The notes under the pieces are model-generated. The model was not told the DNA's origin, searched no databases, and saw only the letters and a program-made list of their open reading frames with translations. A stretch of 64,000 nucleotides of DNA from assembly GCA_033725935.1 (NCBI GenBank), contig MU867080.1:372001-436000 (forward strand), read 5' to 3'. The stretch comes from Cladorrhinum sp. PSN259. Taxonomy: Eukaryota; Ascomycota; Sordariomycetes; Sordariales; Podosporaceae. Every line of letters starts with the position of its first letter. Positions within the stretch are counted from its first letter, which is position 1. Position numbers and translations under genes: made by a program. Positions 11,441 through 23,700 of the stretch are shown here, one piece after another.

Positions 11441-12072
11441 ATCTAGCGGTGGTTGTAACTTGGGGAGACCGAGTGAGGGTAGATATCAATGCTGGATATA
11501 TACAAGTCCACCTCTTACTTTACGGCACCCCTAGACAAAGCCGGGATAAACGACGACGAGTGAGAATAAAGATGTAAGTTGCGCCCAAAAGGAACACCGA
11601 GTGAAAAGAAACTGTGGAATTGTGAGATGAAAAGGGAAGGAAGAGTGGTGGGTGATGGGGATTGGGGTGCTTGCTTTACAAGCAACTTACACGGGCAAAA
11701 GACAAGGAGCCCTTGCAGATAGCCTGCAGTATGATTGGCCCACTGCCTAAATAGCGGGTCTCCCGGATCCTCTGATTCGTCCAGGAACCAACCTCAAACG
11801 CTCAGACCACCATCTGGCTCCTGCTTCGGAATTGTCGCTGTGGTTGCTGTTTAACGGAAAAACTTTCGGTTGTGAGCTCGGTCAGTCGCAGCGAAAGTGA
11901 TAGCTCCTTGCCTGCTGTCTCGCCCTGTCATGACCGTCGGCCGCGGCCACTTGCGACAGGCAGTTTTCCCACTTCGATAGGTAAGATTTGAGGACAACCG
12001 GCGCCGAGTGCATTTGCAAAAAATCCCTCTCCAAACACGGCCCCTCTGACCGGCATTTTTCCGTAGCGCAAA
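11441..12072. promoter_or_regulatory. Divergent promoter region IRC20/mS41
   Basis: 632 bp between two divergent start codons. It contains an inverted CCAAT (gATTGGccc near 11732). No coding frame is convincing. Confidence 0.55.
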
Positions 12073-12795
12073 ATGAAGCCGTCACGGATCCAGTCCGCCC
12101 TGGGGCTGCTGTCCCGCCCATGCGCAAGCATCCCACTCACCACCCCAATCTCTACCACTGCTCTCAGAGCTGTCTCAACTACCGCAGCAAGACAATCCAG
12201 CAAGTCAAGCGTACCATCCATCCCAAAGCCGATTCCTTTCGTTCCAAACGTCGAGACCTTCCTCACGCTCATTGGTCGCGGCCTGAAATCACATGCATCT
12301 AAATTCCCGTCATGGGAATCCCTTTTCAGTTTGAATTCGGATCAGCTTAGAGAACTCGGTCTCGAACCACCACGATCTCGGCGGTACCTGTTGAGGTGGA
12401 GGGATAAGTTTAGACAAGGACAGTACGGTCCAGGGGGGGATCTTCGCTATGTCAACAACGGTGTTGCGGAAATAAAGGTGCGGGAGGTCACCGTGAGCCC
12501 TGAACTGAAGCTGAGACATGCTGTCAATGTACCAGCTGGCAAGAGCCCCGAGGATCTCTCGCAGGAGCACATGGTTTTCCCCAAGGGCTACAGAGTCCAT
12601 GGAACCAATACCATTGTCGGTCCCTATGCTTTGCCTGTCAAGGGCGGCGGCGTTCGTCTGCAAGTGACGGAGGGAATGTGGGAGGACAAGAGAGGACACA
12701 AGGTTGACGGTGGTGAGAGAAGAAGGGCCGAGGTTCGCTTCAAGCGGGGTGTTGCTGAACGCAAGGCACGGAGAGAATCTCAGAGTTACTACTAG
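12073..12795 (+). CDS. Mitochondrial small ribosomal subunit protein mS41 (FYV4-like, IGR motif)
   Basis: Single exon, 240 residues, start ATG at 12073 in the context cgcaaaATGA. The first 45 residues are rich in Ser, Thr, Arg and Ala with almost no acidic residues, a typical mitochondrial targeting presequence. Residues 57-100 hold the IGR domain: VPNVETFLTLIGRGLKSH followed by a Trp-centred KFPSWESLF and LRELGLEPPRSRRYLLRW. This domain defines FYV4/mS41, a protein of the mitoribosomal small subunit. The C-terminal half is basic and suits rRNA contact. Length is greater than in budding yeast, as is usual for filamentous fungi. Confidence 0.88.
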   Translation: MKPSRIQSALGLLSRPCASIPLTTPISTTALRAVSTTAARQSSKSSVPSIPKPIPFVPNVETFLTLIGRGLKSHASKFPSWESLFSLNSDQLRELGLEPPRSRRYLLRWRDKFRQGQYGPGGDLRYVNNGVAEIKVREVTVSPELKLRHAVNVPAGKSPEDLSQEHMVFPKGYRVHGTNTIVGPYALPVKGGGVRLQVTEGMWEDKRGHKVDGGERRRAEVRFKRGVAERKARRESQSYY

Positions 12796-15700
12796 ATGTG
12801 AAGCATCTCACGGTTGTTGGGCTCTCATCATGTATAAAATCTGTACAGTAATTGAATTCGACATTCTAGACCCTCGGCACAGACGAGTGTTTCTGATACC
12901 AAAAATCTGGCAGCTCCAACCTTGTCTCTCTGGGCGAGGCTATGTAACCGAATACTGGACGAGTATTTCGAAGCGACAGCTGGAACAAGGCAAGTTGGCA
13001 GTTGGAAATATTTGACACCAACAATCATATCTGACCGGATGGCTTGGTATCCGGGCAGCGTGTAGGTGCGGAACTGGCTGCATCCGAACACGGCGGAGGA
13101 TGACTATCAACACTTAAAGATCATCACAATCAGGTATATCTATGGTTGAAAATAGACGCGAGAACCAGAAAAAGAATCGGATCTACGGCCTTGTACTACA
13201 ATTTTGATATTTTGATATTGGATACCCATCGATGCGAAAATAGCCCCCACTGACTTTCTATAGGAGGTTCGCCGGCAGCCTCGCTTCCGAGGCCATGGCA
13301 TTCATTCGACCTTCCACATTTGACCACGGAGTCCGCCTGCCAAAGGCAAAGGAGCATGGCGTCGGTGTCGGAGAAGCTTAACCAAACTTTCACGGTCTGC
13401 ATTGTCAGCTTTTACTAATGAGCTAACGGGGTCTTTGAGGGGTCACCCAACCCCGATTTAGTAGAACAGAGCACCGCATTGCAACTTTGAACCCCTTAAG
13501 ACCATCCAATCCATGACTTTTTGAGGCCCAAGAATTAAGCCAAAAACTAGAGCAAAGAGGCGCCTCCGGATTCCCTTAAAATCCTGGCGGCCGCACCCAC
13601 CAAGGCTGAGCAAAACACGGCTTTGCAACACCAGCAGGCAGCAGAATAAACCGAGATATATGGCCGAAGATAACACCATTTTTTCTCCATTTCATCTTCA
13701 TTGCCTCTTTCACAGCATCTCTCCGTCATGATCAGCGTTCAGTCATGGCCGGGGCATTTCAATTCCGATTGACTCGACGAATGATAACCCCCACGCACAC
13801 ACAATGCCGACTCCCCGATCACAGCGACAAGCGCTAAGGGAAAAAAGAATCGGCATCCAGGAAGATACTACTATGCTTGGAAGCTTTGGGCTTCGGAGAT
13901 TCAGGTCAAGGTGTTCGTTACTGACAGAAATCACCCAGACGCACTTGCATCAACTCGGTATGGCCGACGCACAAGAAATCATGAAAGCGAATGGATGCGA
14001 CTCAATTGAGGGGGTTTGGAAGAATGGCCCAATGCAGCACCAGAAGGCGATTCCTGTGGTTCGAAGAGCGGCACACACAAACTCACGCCAGCGCCAAGCT
14101 TAATTAGCCCGAGTTGGGAGCTTCTGTTGCATTTTTCTCTGCAGGACAAGAGCATGGGAAATTTTCAAGAAGGTCCGCCAGATGGAAAGTAACGATGCGA
14201 TGGTACCGATGGGAATGCGACAATACTCGAACTTGCCCTCTTTCACTCACCGGAAAAGTCATCAGGTGTGGTGGAATGACAGAAGACTGGGATGAGAATC
14301 AAACATGCCTTCAGGAACTTGGACGACTGGACGGAGGAATACTTGCACCACCGGAGGAATGAGTTTGATTGAAGGAACCCCTGGGTCTGAGGTCAGTTTT
14401 GCGCGGAATGCGGCCTATTATCCGACCAGCCTCTTTTTCTGCGACTACTAGAAAGCGCTCGGTGCTCATCTCAACGAGGTATAGTTGTTCTCAGAGGGGT
14501 GGGGTGTTTGCTAATGGAAGTTGTGCGATCTATGTCTGTGTCGAGTAGGAAGCCGTCCGTTGGAGCTATTTCCTAATCGCCGAGCATGTTACTTCTCAAC
14601 ATCGCATAGGGTTAAGAGACAGGAGGGTTCGGCGATCTTGGCAGGTTGGACGATACACACGCCTTCCGGATTGAGGCTGTGAATCTCTCCAAATCATTAC
14701 GCCATTGGCAGAGCACACGCCTATCGTCTAAACTGGTCACACACTGTCGAGGATATAGCAGCTCTTGAAACTGGAAGCGCGGGGTGGCTGGCTTCGGGCT
14801 GATATGGGAGCATTCTAGTGGAGCCACATTTTGAAGTTATTCCAGGTGCCGTTCCCGCCTCGAGCATCGAGAGACCACCAGGGAGCACTCCACTTCCCCC
14901 CTCCTCTCGAGCCACTGACGAGCAGACATGATGCACGACACTGCCAGGATAGGGGTTAGATACCGACGCCAGACGAAGGCCAGAGTCATCCAATATCACC
15001 AGGGGCACTTTCAAACTGCTATACTTGTAACTGCGGCTGAAAGTGACGGCCACATGGTATTTCCGACTCTTGATGGTCTAAGCCTCCAGATCGATATTGC
15101 GGAGGAGTACTGGTAAGAGCACCGGATTGGAGAAACCAGCGGCACAGATCTGCTCCCCATAGGGTGGCTTGTCTTGTTGGGAGGAGAGTACTTCGGCAAC
15201 CGTTGAAGGTCACATTCAACATCTCGTAGACTGAGGTCTTGGCGGGGCACAGCTTCCTCCCACGCGACAGTCCCACAATCAGAAGGTGTTCGATAAAGGC
15301 ACAACTCTTGAAGACCGTGGGATCTCAATGTCATACCTGGTAAGAAAGTTGAGTAATCTGAATTGTGCAATTGTCTAGACCGAAGGCAGGCTGTGAGAGA
15401 CGACCATCTCGGTGTGACGGGCATCGGTCACCTTCACCTCCCCCCCCCCCCCTCCCCGGGTGAACCTAGGGAAATATGCCTTGTGAGAGCCAGCAATCTC
15501 CAGCTGCTGCATACTTGTAAAATTTTCTTGTAAGCCATCACACCGAACAGCTGTCAATATTATCTCAGAAAGTCATTGGACAATTTGTTTGTTTCATGAT
15601 GAATCTCTCATTTCCCAGCCCGAACATGTGAAGTTCTGATCAAAGCTCACAGACAGCATTTGCTGCGGGAGGGGGGGAGAAACCTTCTTGGCATAAGATA

Positions 15701-17760
15701 AATTTAGTGAGAGCTGAAAGAGTTTAGCCTTGTTTCATTTAATCCTTGTAAAATCAATTTTGCGCAACATTCCTATATCTTTTTCTTCTTGAGCCGATTT
15801 ACAACATCAACGGTAGCATCAACGGCTTTAGAAGCCAAAACCGTTCTACTTCGTCAATGGACACTCATTGGCATAGTCTTGGACTATAGGGGTCCGAATT
15901 GTTTAGATGGTATACAGAGCAAAAGAGGTCTTACTGAACATACCCAGTTAGTGTACGGCACGCGCACAATCTGTGCCTCGGTACCCATCCGGCAGATGAT
16001 ATTTTATCACATCGACAGCCTTGCTGGCGCAGCCCCTTCCACATGGTAGCTATTATTTGCATTGCCTCACAGTACCACACCTTATCCCCGCCAGGTGAAT
16101 ACTACTTTACACACCTCCCTTCGTATGTCATCACATTTTGTCTTGCCTGCCGGATGATGTTACTGGTATGACCTGGGAGACACATCAAGGCTACTGGTCA
16201 GCAACAATGCGATCCGGAAATAGCAATATCTCGATGCCATAGCAAACAAGTTTCACTCGATCAAGCATAGATCATTTTTCCCCACAAATTGGCCATTGAA
16301 CAAGACCGCCGTAAGAAAAAATAATTTTGTGATGAAAAAAACCATGATCCACCAGGAACGTCATTGGCATGAAAAAGGCTGGCCTATAAAATCGTTTGCA
16401 GAGCATGGGATTCTGGTGTGATGCGGCGCGGTACAGTGTTGCACAAGGAGCTAATTCGGGAAACGACCAGGTGGTGCGGCATCTAACATATTCAAGCTAG
16501 CAATTCTAATTGGAGGTTAAATCGGTTCAGCTGAAGACACAAAGACATTCAACGGTCCGCTTTCCGAAGCCAAACATCTCCTTAGGGTCACGGCATTGGG
16601 CCCGCGGTTTGTCGGACGGGTCCCATCTCTTCGGGCCTTGGAATTTATGTCTCTGTTTTAACCCTTAAAAAAAGTTTCTGTACGTACGACGAGTGGATCA
16701 TATCTGATTTTTTGGTTTTGTTTGCGAAGAAGAACCAACTGACATCGTTGCCGTGGATCCTTCCATTTCACCTCCCCGGAGAAGCCCTATGACGATGATT
16801 GATCGTCGAACCCTTGGTCTCGGGTCGCGCATGAATGAGACATCACTTACTACAAAAAGTTCCGCCAGGGAAGAAAAGAGGGGAAAGGGAGGTTTGTGGC
16901 AGTGCTCCCCTTTAAGCTTATTACTCCCAGAACACCATGACGAACAGCCCGAACGGCAGTCGGGGTTCGGGATAAAAAAGAATAAAAAAATAGAATTGGC
17001 AGAATCCCATCACACCGATGTAACATGACAGTCGTGAGATATGTGAAAGATGCCAGGTCAATAGAGAAGGACGATATAGGGTTGCGTTTCGTATTTATTC
17101 AACACCAATGAGAAGCTATTCTCGCAACAGGGAAGCAAAACCAGGTGCAAAGGGTGAAGTAGTCCGTAGAGTCGATTTTCCTTCGATCTTCTCCTCGCAG
17201 CTATCGTAACGCATCGGGGTTCACCTTGAGAGAGATTGCAGAATGCGAGGAGTAAGAAATCTTCCCATGCGTCTTCTGTCGCACGGCGGGGGAAACACAT
17301 GGCCGATGGGGTTGTGTATCCGCAGAGCAAGTCTGTGCCGTTCATAGGGGAGAGAGACAATCTCTCAGCTCGTGATCCTTTCATCTTGAGACTTGCAGAC
17401 TTGGACTGACAGCGGGGTAGGGAGCTTCCTAGTTAAGGTAGCACTGAACCCTCGAGCAGCCAATTGTCGTTTGGAGATACCGAATCGATCGGCGGGACGG
17501 TTAGCCCGAGACACGACGGAGGTATGCCGCGGAAGGATGCCGTTTCTTTCGCTTTTCAATACGTCAAGCGGCAGAGTCTGAGAATCATGTTGTTCTCAAT
17601 GCGGTAAAGAAGTACAAAAAACTGTTTTTGTGAGATTTTCGAGAATAAGTGAGGGAAAGGGAAGGCAGGCACGGGTAGCGAACGGCGGACCCAAAAACGG
17701 GTTGCATTCCCCACTAACCTTAGTTGGAAATCGGGGATCAGGGAAGGTACCACACGAGAA

Positions 17761-17772
17761 GTACCTAGGTAC
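17761..17772. repeat. 12-bp perfect palindrome GTACCTAGGTAC
   Basis: The sequence is its own reverse complement. Related TAGGTAcc words recur within 5 kb on both sides of the bZIP gene (for example at 18232-18247, 19012-19022, 21721-21740 and 22015-22030). Confidence 0.7.
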
Positions 17773-19698
17773 CCCGCTGCCAATCCGGAGCAATGATTGG
17801 CCGCCCCTTGCAATTACCAAATCATCCAGGTTCCTACCAGTTGGGAGATTCCACTTTCACTTACAACAAAAGAATGAGCAGAAATGGGAAGCCGTTGTAA
17901 CTGAGCGAAAATCGGCCACTCTCGACAAAAGTCCCGTTCCCTCATTCATCAAGCACCCGGGTCTCACCGCGACTTCCTATGGCTGGCTGATAATGAGTCC
18001 TTCCTGTGTGCGGATACCTTCCTCCCCAACATACTTACTTGATCACGTTGCAAATCAGAGTCATTATTCTCCCCAGGCTCCCAATGCCGAAATCAATCTC
18101 TTGACTATCTTTTCGTTTCTGGCATTGCACCCTATCCTATCCCTGGTTCGTGACCGAGTGTGGGGGATCCTCCGACTTTTCAACCATGCCGCTACCATAC
18201 CTCACTTACACTAGGCACTGCCAGGTAGATACATAGGTACCTTACCTACCGTTTCTCCACCAGATGCCTGCCCAGGTGGTGATCACCACGGTGCCGCACA
18301 TCCTTGAGCTTGGTTGACTCGCCTGGTTGATGCTACCGAGCTGCTTTGCCTTCGCCTGGCAGCTGGGGACATGGGACATGGATGGAAAAGATTCCTCGTC
18401 GATTGCTCTCTCCCCCTCTGATGTGCGGAGCAATTGGGGGGACAAACATTCGAAAAAGACCCAAAATTCGACCAGAAATTCTTAACTTGATTTGGTACAA
18501 ATATTATTTTTATCTTCTTCTCCATCTCCTTTCTTTCATGCTCATACCATGGGTGTCTTACCCCATTCTGCCGTGGCTCGGACAATGCGTATTTCTCGCT
18601 TTCTAGTAGTCGACGATCCGTAGGATGTCCGGAATCAGTCTGAATTCAGCTGGTTGGCTTGGTTTACCTAATCGACGGCTGGCTAATAACGTCTGCCGTG
18701 CGGATTGGTCACGGTGTTGGGAAACAGAGTCACATCTGGAATGAGGCTTGTACCGCCTCGAGCGGATTAGATTGGACGTACGTGAATTGCAGCTGCCATC
18801 ACCTTGCCAATCCCGTTGGCTCGCATATTGAACCGGACGTCGCCCACCCAGTGTCGTCCAAGGTGGATCAGGGGGGTGGGCCAAGGTGACTGGAAGAGAG
18901 GGGGGCAGATGAACCGATTCCCGTCTATACACTACACTAACTGCCCATGTACATCTAAGATGTACCAAGGTACACACTCGTCCACTCCAGCCCACCTATG
19001 CAAGGCGGTCTTAGGTACCTGTCCCACCTCTTGCTCCCCATCAATCTCAACGTCCTCGACGGTATGGCTGCAGCTATGCCAACCTTGCTAGTGTTTCCAC
19101 CACCCGCCCATCCCTGCTCCCGCTTGCCATGAGAAGACCGCGACGGCGACGGGTGCGCCACAAGGCCCATGATCCCCACTCGACTAAGCCCTGCCCCTGG
19201 GAACAGGTAGAATCAGAGACCTCTCCTCTCTAGGGTTCTCTTGAGTCTTGTCTCTCCCCGGATCAGCCCGCTCCACATGGGAAGAATGTCAGACCCCTCG
19301 GGCCCTGGTCACCGATGCCGATTCCAGAGATATACTTATTGGTGATTGCCCGTCTTATACGGCACTTGCGATGTGGGCTTTCAAGCGTCATTCCTTCTTT
19401 CAAACACACACCCCTTCGAACTAAGACTATCCACTTTGCTCTCTCGCCCTGTATCACGAACAACGCCGCAGACGAGAGGTCATCAACTTATCGACCTTGA
19501 ATCCTCCTCACGCTAAGCCCTAAGCCCCTGGCCATACTTCCAAGTTTGGGTGTTGCTCATTGTCAAGCAAGGCACCAAAGGCGTTGCTTGTTCATGAGAA
19601 TAGGTTCGTTCTTAGCGGCATCATCATCGTATTGCGGCTCTTCCGTCCTTCACCGAAGACCGAAGGAAACATTATCATCATCTATATCGAAAGAACGG

Positions 19699-19708
19699 TA
19701 TATATATA
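19699..19708 (+). promoter_or_regulatory. TATA box of the bZIP gene
   Basis: The run TATATATATA lies about 200 bp upstream of the bZIP start codon. The interval between it and the ATG at 19904 contains no ATG, so a leader of about 165 nt without upstream ORFs is likely. Many fungal genes lack such a clear TATA box; its presence suggests an inducible gene. Confidence 0.6.
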
Positions 19709-19903
19709 AGACTTCAAGTCGACGCCACCAGATCTTGAAGAAAAGCAGAACAGAAGACAAGCAGACAAACAAGTCTTGAGATCATCTTTTCCAGATTCAT
19801 CAGGAAATTCAAGAAACTTGAAGAGTCTAAGTCTTTTGGCACTTGTGAGCGCCTCTCATTTCATTTTTATTCTCTTTTAGACCCCCTTAACTTTCAAGAA
19901 AAC

Positions 19904-20799
19904 ATGTACCAACACCCTGAAGAGCAGGAATACGAAGTAGACTACTCCGGAGTAGCCTACCCAGACGACAGCAGCAGTTCCCAGTACTACTGGGACGAGG
20001 GCGCTGAAGATCAGGGTGACGACTGTGCCGCGTACACCCCCCGCGGCCGCAATCGCTCTGGTTCTGACACTGAAAGAGAAGGAGGAGGAGGCAACATGTC
20101 TTCGCGATCATCAAAGTCTTCAGGCTCTGGGTCTGGCTCATCTGGCAAGAGCAAGTCTTCGAGGTCCAGGAAGTCGGATGACTGGTCCGAGGTCACGGAG
20201 CCAGAGGAGAGACGCAGGATTCAGAACAGGATCGCTCAGAGAAAGTTCAGTACGTTGAGCCGCTTTTACTCCTCAAACTTCGAGAATTCTAACATTGTTT
20301 TTCAGGAGAAAAAGCCCGCGAACAACGTGACCGTGCCCAGAGAGATGCCCAAAACCAGCAATACGCAGGCTCCTCCTACCATATCGCCGGTCCAGACGAG
20401 CTAGCTTTCGACGACGGAGGTGATCTGTCTGGGCTTCCATGGGGAGGACTCAACATGCGCCACGTCGTAGCAAGGGGACACGCCTCGGCCTCTGCGAGCG
20501 CGGGCAGCGATCATTACGCTCAATATCAACAGTACCATCAACAGCCCCATTCAAATCAACAACAGCAGGGGACGGCAGCAATGTACAGCATGAATCCATA
20601 CACCTCGGGGGGTTATCTGGACCACACGGCGGCCATGCCGATGGATATCTCTGGAGGAGGGGCGGCAAGCGCTGCTTGGCCCTCACCTGATATGAGCAGT
20701 GGCGGTGGGATGGACGGGGCGGGCAGCGATATGGAGGGGTACTACCATTCCCGTTATGGCGGCGGTAGTGGGTATTCTGCGGATCATCATCATATGTGA
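19904..20799 (+). CDS. bZIP-like transcription factor with weak zipper
   Basis: Two exons, 19904-20249 and 20306-20799; 279 residues. The 56-nt intron (GTACGT...TTCAG, with CTAAC before the acceptor) interrupts the basic region. Order of parts: acidic Tyr/Ser-rich N-terminus; Ser/Gly-rich linker; basic region RRRIQNRIAQRKFREKARE (about 103-121) with the N-x7-R signature; a short Arg/Gln helix; then SGLPWGGLNMRHVVARGH, which recalls a tail motif of a Pezizomycotina bZIP subgroup; a Gln/Gly/Met-rich end. No run of heptad leucines follows the basic region. The basic region indicates DNA binding; dimerisation and target genes are unknown. The gene stands alone in a 13 kb gene-poor stretch, common for developmental or stress regulators. 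Confidence 0.82.
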
Positions 20800-23700
20800 G
20801 GGATAAGAGAGTGGTGGTGTGAGAGACATGTCCTTTTTCGTTCAAGGGTCGATGGGTACGGGGTAAAAAATGTGGGCAACACACTTGGCTGTTAAGAATT
20901 TCCTGTTTTGGTTTTACTTTGGTTTTTCTTTTTGCTTGGGGTGGTATGGGATATAGAATCTCTCTTTTCCCCCTCCTTTTTTTTTCTTTCTCTTTCATGT
21001 TTTGTTTTGTTTATCATGAGTCTCCTTTCTCTTCTTCTTCTTCATCAACTTTCTTCTTCTTTTACCTTTTAGATATACCCCCTTCTTTTTTTCGTTTCTT
21101 TTTTTTTCTTCTCCTTTTTTTTGGATTGACATAGAGGGTTGCAACTCCGAGAAGTGGTGCTCAGCCCCTTCGGTTTTTTTTCTTTCCGGATGTCTTGTTT
21201 GGTTACACTGCACACTCGGGTTACCTATGTCATGTCTGGTTTTTTTATGTTTCATTGAGTCGGGGTTTATTTTCTAGAATGAGTACACCATTGCGGAATG
21301 TTATGACTGATGGATGTTACGACAAACTTTTTTTCTTTGGTTCTTGTTCAGATAGAGTAACAGGGTATACACGTCTCTCTTGTTTCTTGTTGTTAGTCAT
21401 TTGTTTTGGCGGTGAATGTGTATAAAGGTAAAACGGGACTGCGTATAAGTGGGCTGCTGCTGCTGCCTGGTGAATTACCTAGATTAGTCAACAAGGTTGT
21501 GTGAGCTTGCAAGCCGCGATGCACGCCTTGTCGATAACATGACTTAGTGAGGGTTTTCAGGACAGTGAGTCAACAAAGTGACAGCTTCGTTTGGCTCAAC
21601 ATGTTTGTTTAGCACAGACGCCATCAACGTGAATTCGTGGGTGGCGTTCAAGAGTGGCCACGCACAGGATCTATGGATTGAATTGGATCTAACCTGGCAA
21701 ACTAACCCCACAATGCGACCGACCTAGATAGGTAGCATAGGAAAGGTTCCCCTCAAGATCCTCTCTGCCTGCAGGCTGCAGATTGCGTACATGACATACG
21801 TAGTATTCTCTCGTAACGCTCGTACTGCGTGCGTTGCTGGTGATGCATTTGTTCTTCTCATGCTTCCAACGTTGTTGACTCTCTAAACCTTACTGGGAAA
21901 AGAGGCTGACTTTTGCCGTTGCTTTGCTTCGGGGTCGGGTCGACTTGAACGTCGAGGCCAAGTATCGTTATCTCGTGTCTGTGGAATGCTTTGCATTCAT
22001 CAAATAACGACCTGCTAGGTAGTGTAGGTATCTTTGGTAGTACGCCGCGATCGTGCATTTGATCGCCGACCTCCACCTCCATACATTTCACCCTGTGTTC
22101 CTGCGGTATTTTGGTGCGCGAGAGAAAACGTGATGCCGTCTCATTCAAAAGGTGCATGCAGAGCCAAGGAGTTTTGGAAGTGGTGGTGTGTAGGGTAGCG
22201 CTCCAAGTTTGCCGAGTGGTAACTGAAAAGAGTGAAGGGTAACAGTATTCCCGACGGAGCTCCCGCCGGGGGCTTCTGGCCGATATACACTTAGAGTGGT
22301 TTCCCTCGCTTCCATACGCCAACCCACATCTCTGCCTGACCCAGCGCAAAGGTAAAAGTCTGCTGTCTGACAAGTTGGTGGGGAGAGATGTGAGGTCACA
22401 GCCACCACCTGTGTTACAGGAGAAAACAGTTAATCGGACATGTGGGTACCGCGGCTCACCGAGGGAGTTTTCCGGATCTGAACACCGGGGTTAGGCTTTC
22501 TTCCTCTTTTTCTCAGATCTCGTCCAGGTGGTTTACCCGAAACTGGGCAGGCAAAGCACTTGTGCGCTGCACGCTGTCGGCCCCTGTTTGCTGTCTAGAG
22601 GCGTCTTCGCTGTCCCGCTGTCCGGCAAGATTCAGATTGCGCTGAACGGGCGGTAGGTGGGTGGTATCAGTTCCCCTTGTTGCCACCTTGTCTTCAGGCC
22701 AGCCAGTCTAGCCACACATGATTGACTGCCGTGAGTGTGTGGTTCGGATGAAATTGGACTGGCCAGAGTCGACAGTGGAGGTACCGAGGTGCCTGTGCCA
22801 TGTTAGCCAAGCTTTCTTCACAGGTAACCCCGGCCCCGTTCCTTCTATTCTTCCATCTGACTTCACCGCCCGGCAGAATCTGAAAGATCTGGCCCAGAAC
22901 CCCCCATCAAGTTCCCACCCCTCATCCAGATGGTGGGGTGTCTCGAGCTTGACCAACCACCACCAAGAAACATTATCTGGGCCGCATGGCATGTTTGATT
23001 ACAACAGTGCAACCTTTTGCGTGTCATTGCACCGACAATCTTTCTGCATTCCATCGCCAAAACACCGGCTGGGCAATCTATGGAAGACGCATCGAAGCTT
23101 CGGCGAAGCCCGTCACTCATCTATTCCCTCGTTCCATTGCTGCAATCCTACGCCGATTCTGCTGCTGCCATGGTGATGCTGCTTTTTTTGCGCCTGTCCG
23201 CATGTACCTGTTCCTGCATGACAGGGCACAACCTTGTCTGAACACCCCGCCCTGTTCCTTCGTTTGGTCTTTGCGTTATCAGGGAACCCATTTCGTGATG
23301 GAGGAAATGCGGCACAGTTTGTACCGGTCACACTAGCCAGGAGCAGGTTCGGACGATGTGTGGGTGTTTCGTGTGGATGTTCGGAGAAAATGGCTGCCAA
23401 GGTCTGATCAGTCTAGGCACATAGACACCACGCTACTGGATCTATAGGTAGATGATCTTATGGCAATTTATGCAGTCGTTGTCACACTTCATGACCAGGG
23501 TGCGGTATCGGCAAGGGCACGGCATGCTTTGAACGCGGGACTCTTCCGCTCCAGTTGTTCATCACCACTCTGATCACCATGGCCGCCACGACGGCCACGA
23601 CGGCTACCACGACCACCCCTCTTATCACCACGAGCCACCGCATTATCCCACGCATCCACTTGATTGGGAGGGAGCCACGAGGAAAATGCCAGGTGAAAAC

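Larger units (their letters stand above)
12796..19903. other. 7.1 kb gene-poor region upstream of the bZIP gene
   Basis: No ORF here has family resemblance, codon regularity or a believable splice structure; the longer open frames overlap on both strands and several lack an ATG. Visible items: a C13 run (15440-15452), a TATAAAA-like box (cctataaaatc near 16385), a perfect 12-bp palindrome (17761-17772), further TAGGTA/TACCTA words at 18232-18250 and 19012-19022, and a strong TATA box at 19699-19708. The proximal kilobase is probably the bZIP promoter; the rest could hold remote control elements or noncoding transcripts. Confidence 0.6.

Noticed and set aside
17630..18214. A 194-codon open frame on the plus strand upstream of the bZIP gene
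   Set aside because: It begins with GTG, the first ATG is far inside, composition shows no codon regularity or family motif, and palindromic intergenic words lie within it.
21858..22373. A 171-codon minus-strand frame downstream of the bZIP gene
   Set aside because: Random-looking composition rich in Cys, Arg and Ser, overlapping frames on other strands, and no splice or promoter context.
22718..23176. A 152-codon plus-strand frame with a true ATG
   Set aside because: No recognisable motif, overlaps open frames on both strands, and codon use resembles the surrounding noncoding DNA.
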